Shown: positions 58,966 to 64,000 of the stretch, in pieces | Layout of the letters: every line of letters starts with the position of its first letter | Numbering within the stretch: the first letter of the stretch is position 1 | Assembly: GCA_030737875.1 (NCBI GenBank) | Contig: CM060912.1 | Coordinates: 455,022,310 to 455,086,309 of the forward strand | Reading direction: 5' to 3' | Origin: Allium sativum | Lineage: Eukaryota; Streptophyta; Magnoliopsida; Asparagales; Amaryllidaceae | Length of the DNA stretch: 64,000 nt | Position numbers and translations under genes: made by a program | Notes under the pieces: generated by a model | The model's input: only the letters and a program-made list of their open reading frames with translations | Database searches by the model: none | What the model was told of the DNA's origin: nothing

Positions 58966-59886
58966 AGATAAGGGAAAGGGGTTTTTTTATTTTATTATTA
59001 TTTAATTATTTAATTCAACCTAAAGTTGACTTTTTCATACGACCTCGAAACGAGGCCCACTGCCTGTCGTACATAGCGTTTCACCCCCATTCTGAACACA
59101 ATGGGATATGTATCGTAGGTTGATTCGGACGTCTCGATCAGTTTCCGTTGAATTTACATTTAAATTTGTATATTAAATTTGAACGCGCATTTCAATTTAC
59201 CGTGGTCACATACTAACTCGAAAAATTCCAGAAAAATATTTTCTAGCTTCGTATTGACGATACGGTCCTAACAAAACTAGTTTCGTCGAATTCTGAGACC
59301 GTTGGAAAAATGGCCATTTTCCAGTCGATTAAAATCAACTGAAACTGGTCAAACGCGTTTTCCTTTGCCACGCTCACATATTGATTCGAAAAATTATGAA
59401 ATTTAAAACCTAGCAATAATTTGACATCACGGACCCAACAAAAGTGGTTTCGTCGAAATCCGAGGTCGTTTGCAAAATTCCCATTTTTAAGAGCCTGAAT
59501 TCCATAGCGACTATTCAGAATTTTCAACTGGACATATCTTTTGATCCCCGCTATGAAATTTTGATTTTTCGAATTCGTTGGAAAGATATCATCAATTAGA
59601 TCCTAATGTTTTTGGTTTCACTAAAATCCGGAATGTTTTGCACCCGGTACGTTCAATTGAAGTTTGAAATCGAATTATCGAACTACCGCGCCATTTTCAA
59701 TTCTATTTATAATTATATATAAATATTTATATTCTAACGACGACGTATATAATATATACGTTCCAAATATATATTCAAAATAAATTTTCGTCGATATTAT
59801 TTAAAATAATCTATTTTAAATATTCAAAATTCGCTAAAATTGCCAAAATAAAAATTTTAAACTGGTTCAGAATTTCCGGGTTATTA

Positions 59887-60693
59887 AAGGAATACCTCCT
59901 CCGAATTTAGATGATCTACGTGAGATGATATAAGCAAACTCGATAGCTATTCTCAAATCCCTACCAACCAAAAATAAACGGGCCGAGTCACCAATTGGAT
60001 TTGAGACTAATTGGGATCTTTCATTATGCAAGTACTAATGTGCAGAAACTCAACTATGGAAGCGGGTATGAACAAATGCGAAGCGCTAAGACCAAAGGAA
60101 AGAGTACGAACAACAAAACTAGACTCTTCCAACAGAACTTTACTACCTTTCTCCTAGGTACGCTTAGTGGTGAAAGCATGTACTTGCCCTTAAAAACCTT
60201 GTCCTTTGTCCTTAATTATATCCTAGTAAAAGTACTTCCTCTTGTCTTAGGTTTTATAATTCCTTCCTCCTTCGTGAGTTAAGTCCATATCCATGAATTC
60301 CTCATCCTTGGGTTGTGCCCCTTAGCCAAATTCCTCATCCTCTTCCTTGTGTAATCATGTTGACAAATCTCTCGAAAGCTGCTTCCATCGTACAGAAAAC
60401 CCTATAAGCTTGAAAGAAAACCGGCCGTAGGTGAAACAACTACGACTATGGATGGAAGCCAGGCACTACTTCGCCCATCGATGAGGTTACCTCCCAGAAA
60501 GCCAGGAGCCCTAGAGACTCAAGAAAGAAGGAGACAAGAATTCAAACATAGGAAGAGAAGATAGTGCGTATGGCTTTGGGGAATATGCCTTTTAAACAAA
60601 TCTTTTCTCTTGAAAATGTTTCTTTTAAAACCGTTTTGAAAATAATTTTTCAAATCCTTTATCTGATCTAGTAACCTTCAGCTCTGATACCAC
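59887..60693 (-). pseudogene. Element 3 leader and gag relic with inverted primer-binding site
   Basis: GCTCTGATACCA (60681-60692) is a perfect complement of the primer site. On the minus strand 60540-60600 aligns with the element 1 leader (AAAGCCATA..CACTATCT against AAAGCCATAGGAACTATCT). Farther in, a short FERFVNMI-type phrase at about 60370 may be gag. Stops prevent any longer reading. The minus-strand gag start is not identifiable. Confidence 0.65.
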
Positions 60694-60694
60694 A

Positions 60695-63600
60695 TGTAAC
60701 ACCCCACATCCGTTAGTGTCACTCACAAAGGGAATGCACAAAGTTCTGTGGAGCATTTTAAGGTAAAAGATGCAGATGAATTACAAGACAGACAAAAATT
60801 AAAACAGCGGAAAATAAAACTTTGATTTATTGATAAAATAGTTTGTACAACGATCTCTTTACAATATCAGAGTATCATCTGTCCTACAAAATAAAGAAGC
60901 ATAAAACAACATTTATATTCCCCAATGTAGCAAGAGCCAGTCATAGCATCTGAAAAGAGAATCCAAGCAAAACTTCGACAAATCTTCAAGCTGGGTAAGA
61001 GTGACAGTCCAACTTAACCTGAGCTATACTATTCCCTCCTTTACTACCTGGGGAGGGGGGGGGACGGAAGAAAAGAAGACGAAAGAAAAACAGAGTCAGG
61101 CATAAAGCCTGAGTAAGTTCAGTTACTTCTAGCATGTGAACATGGAAAAACAAAACGACATGAATTAACTGAATACAAGATAACACCATGATGATAGGGT
61201 CAGCAAGATTAGACAAGATTAACACAAGATATGCTAAGACAAGATAAACTGGATATGCTCTAATACTTTCATCGCTTCACTATTTCCTTGTTATACTGGT
61301 TTCTATATCTCTGCACCACCTAACTAGTGTCCCAACTAGTAATGATAACGTGATCCCAATCCCGGTAATTTCGGTTGCCTTCAGGCATACATTTATTATC
61401 TATTACCTAGATCTAATATAGGGATTTCTATTGATTGCTTTCTAGATTCAACTAGAGTTTACGCTATCTGCTGAACGCTTCTCGGATTCAGGGTTTACGC
61501 CACCTAGTCCAACTAGGGATTATGCTACCTGTCGAACGATGCCCCCTAGTCTAGGACACACTACCTAGAGTGGTATATGTTCCTAGACTTCCCCCACGCA
61601 TGTATTGCGAATCGTTATCGCTTGTCTATATGCACATGTCCTGTGGCAGGGCAAATCAAGAAACACAGAACTCGTTCGGGGCTTTCAGATATCAGCCGAT
61701 GCAGATGCTAAGGTCTGTTTTTATTCCAGTGGCTATGGTCCCACTCGACCCCTCCCTCAACTAATGAAAGGCACACCTTGATAAATGAGAACTATACGCA
61801 GGCCCCCTTATGCCCCACTAACCTATGGCCATTCTCACCCGTAACTAGATAGCAAGTATATGGTCTTTTGGAGTTCTCCGCCTTTCCGCTTCACGTATCT
61901 CAATTGACTCAACATTGATGGTAGACGACGAGTTGCTATCACAGGGCTACCGATTTCTCGCCGAATCACGCTGGTCCATCCTAGTCTTTAGGTTGCCATA
62001 TATTGCAACCAAGGCATACCCCTGGTTCTTATAACGCAGACCTTAACCTCTGTGAGCCCAGGAGGATCATCTGCAGCCTCACAGAGGGATACCAAGAGTA
62101 CCGTCACGTCCCCTCGAAGCCTCGGGCTTCGTAACCCAATTCGTTGGAGCCTTCTTTTTAATCAGACGGACGTTCGCTCCTTCCCGTGTTATACTAAGAA
62201 TTATTACTTAGTTTTGCTAACTAAGATTTACCACTTAGTTTCCAGAATCGTTGTTTTCTTAACAAAGGTTTACTACTTAGCTCCTTTTAACTAAGGTTTA
62301 CTACTTAGTTCTTTTTCTCGTCAATTTGGATTGGTTAAGTGTCATTAGTCAATTCAAGCTAACTTAACCCTCTTCATTTATCCTGTTAAACTGGTTAAGT
62401 GTTATCAGTAATTCATGTTGACTTAACCCTACCACAAACCAAGTTATATTGGTTAAGTATTTCTTATTGCTTAACCCTATTCATTCATCCTGTATTGGTT
62501 AAGTGTTCCTTTTTAACTTAACCTTGCCCATCTGTTTTAACTAACATTTTATTAATGGTTAAGTATTATCCCTTCATGTTTTAGACTTAACCTTATTCAT
62601 TTATCACAATCTGATGGTTAAGTTTTCAAGTTTACTTAACCCTACGGTCTAGTCCAGCTAACATATCAAATTGGCTAAGTGTATTAAATTTTACTTAACC
62701 CCAACCTCTAGTTTAGTTAACATTTTAATTTGGCTAAGTGTTTTCTTAGTTACTTAACCCCTACAAATCTTGTCTTGTTACGATGTTAAGTTTGGTTAGG
62801 TGTTCCTATGGACTTAACCCTTCCATTCTTGCTTAACTGTGTTAAGTTGGTTAAGTGTTCCTATGGACTTAACCCTCCCATTCTAGCTTAACTATGTTAA
62901 GTGTCTGTATGAACCTAACCCCACCCATCGGTTTGGTTATCATGTTGAATTGGTTAAGTGTCTTAGTTAACTTAACCCTACCATTCTTGTTCTAGCTTTA
63001 ACTAAATAAATTAAAGCTGCGACCACTCACATTAGACAGATATTGTTGCGATTACTGGATGTGCCGGTTGGTTCCGGGCAGGTTTACATCGCAACTCAGT
63101 CTAACCTCGGGTTTGGCATATTCGTGTTTTCTAAGTTTAGAGGGTTTTGATTAATTTTCAAATCAGGTTTTGAACGTAACCATCCCGTCCGTCGGATCAG
63201 TTAGGGATAGCCAGGGAGAGCAGGAAACTTGTATTTTCCAAACCCAAGCCTAGACACTATCCTCTCTGTCACCCTAGAAATTTCTGGTGTATGTATTATT
63301 AAAAGAGATGTCATTAATAAACCTTTCTTTTGTATATATATAAATTGTTAAAAAAAATTATCCTCAAAGTTTAACCATTTATCCTTAAAGTCCATTTTCC
63401 CTTTTTAAATAAATTTGGCCTATACCATATACATTTGCCATGCCCACTAATGGACTTATATTCTAGGCCCAAATCTTGATTTGCCTATCTTACAGTTTAT
63501 AGCAATTTAGATTCAACATCCTCATTTACAGTTCACGCCAAAACTAGATTTTATATTCTAGTTTACAGTTTATGCCCAAAACTTAATTTGCATACCAACT

Positions 63601-64000
63601 ACCTACTTTGTGGCCCATTAACCATTTACCATTTATGCCCAATGTATGTAAATTATTCACAATTATGCTAATATACTTATCATGCTTAATTTAGCCACCC
63701 AATTCTGATTTAATATTCTAATTTCAGTTCATGTCAAAACTAGACTTGTTATTCTAATTTTCATCTTAATAGTCATGCTATAATGCATGTTCCCAAATTA
63801 TGCCAATTTCCAAGTTTAGTCAATTTCATGTTTTTCCCAAAACGTATTCCCATCGTTCGTATAATCGTGATTCAACCTAGATTATAAATAAATCTAGAAT
63901 CGTGGATAAAAGGGAATAAACCAAACTGCCATGAAAGAATAGACATAATAACTGGCATAAGATGATAATTCACAGGCATATAGATCTGGTAATATTACGA
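60695..64000 (-). mobile_element. Element 3, 5' LTR, cut by the window end
   Basis: Starts TGTAACACCCCAC and follows 47513-51999 closely for 3.3 kb; about 1.2 kb more is expected outside. Includes the acceptor-like site (61048), a G run at about 61056 and the second hairpin array. Confidence 0.85.
62333..62978. repeat. Hairpin repeat array in element 3 LTR (right copy)
   Basis: Same array as 49172-49816, same unit order, with scattered substitutions. Some fall in arms (for example GGTTAGGTGT for GGTTAAGTGT near 62794). Confidence 0.85.

Larger units (their letters stand above)
52917..59886 (-). mobile_element. Long LARD-type LTR, copy C, diverged
   Basis: From about 52990 it is clearly homologous to LTR copies A and B (AGAAGAACATTTCATTG onward) and stays collinear with copy A to GGGTTATT at 59884. 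The outer ends differ: it may start at TGTGACGGC (52917), and the right end lacks GCA. No target duplication was found, so it could be a solo LTR or a truncated element. It is about 1 kb longer than copy A, mostly through tandem-repeat growth. Confidence 0.7.
28166..64000 (-). mobile_element. LARD-like Gypsy element with very long LTRs, minus strand
   Basis: Two near-identical sequences open TGTTACGACCCGAAA at 28166 and 45334. The left copy is followed on its right by an inverted polypurine tract, so it is the 3' LTR. The right copy is preceded by an inverted primer site, so it is the 5' LTR. The element therefore reads right to left and runs past the window. Once the nested element is removed, only about 1 kb of internal sequence remains and no gag or pol can be read, which fits large non-autonomous derivatives. 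Elements 2 and 3 are nested in it. The left 5-bp flank is GCTGA; the right flank is outside the window. Confidence 0.75.
47513..64000 (-). mobile_element. Tekay-related element 3, minus strand, nearly coding-free
   Basis: Left LTR 47513-51999 is followed by an inverted polypurine tract; right LTR from 60695 is preceded by an inverted primer site. The element is therefore on the minus strand and extends past the window. LTR architecture and the 3' untranslated region match elements 1 and 2 in outline, so it is a distant Tekay relative. Only small degraded gag and pol scraps remain. A long LARD-type LTR (copy C) sits in its interior. Confidence 0.75.

Overview
The window looks like nuclear DNA of a flowering plant, probably a eudicot (family unknown). 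The evidence is an AT-rich background, one short intron-containing LysM gene with a plant-type secretory signal, and long stacks of plant Ty1/Copia and Ty3/Gypsy LTR retrotransposons primed by initiator tRNA-Met. About seven eighths of the window is transposable element. There is no bacterial-style operon, CRISPR array or rRNA.

Left part (1-8622): mostly unrecognised AT-rich intergenic DNA with two (TA)n microsatellites, a LINE 3'-end relic, a relic minus-strand LTR with its primer-binding site, and a degenerate tRNA-like sequence. The only host gene I can support is here: a two-exon gene (6793-7210) for a 93-residue secreted single-LysM protein. Just downstream lie two near-identical 12-bp-arm palindromes.

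Middle part (8623-28165): a decayed Copia element. Its 5' LTR is split by a 2.7-kb non-autonomous CACTA transposon (8836-11543). Its gag-pol is split by a young, apparently intact Tekay/Del-like chromovirus (element 1, 13525-25047) with 3.2-kb LTRs, an uninterrupted 1458-residue gag-pol and a perfect TATTT target duplication. The Copia protease, integrase, RT and RNase H are recognisable but carry stops and frameshifts.

Right part (28166-64000): a minus-strand Gypsy element with very long LTRs (5.9 kb) and almost no internal sequence (LARD-like). Its 3' LTR is 28166-34113 and its 5' LTR starts at 45334. Two things are nested in it. First is a second Tekay relative (element 2, 34905-45097, perfect CCAAA duplication) that keeps gag and protease but has lost RT, RNase H and integrase. 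Second is a minus-strand Tekay relative (element 3, 47513 to beyond 64000) inserted in the LARD 5' LTR; its coding region is nearly gone and it holds another diverged copy of the long LARD LTR.

How it works together: element 1 is the only member with full coding capacity. Elements 2 and 3 and the LARD would depend on proteins supplied in trans. The most interesting shared design is inside the Tekay-type LTRs. Each has a TATA box, a short GC-containing leader, a GTAAGT donor-like site and, 2.1-3.5 kb later, a long pyrimidine/poly-C tract ending in AG, then an AATAAA. This reads as an intron carried inside the LTR itself. In element 3 the presumed intron also holds an array of about a dozen GGTTAAGTGT/ACTTAACC hairpin units.
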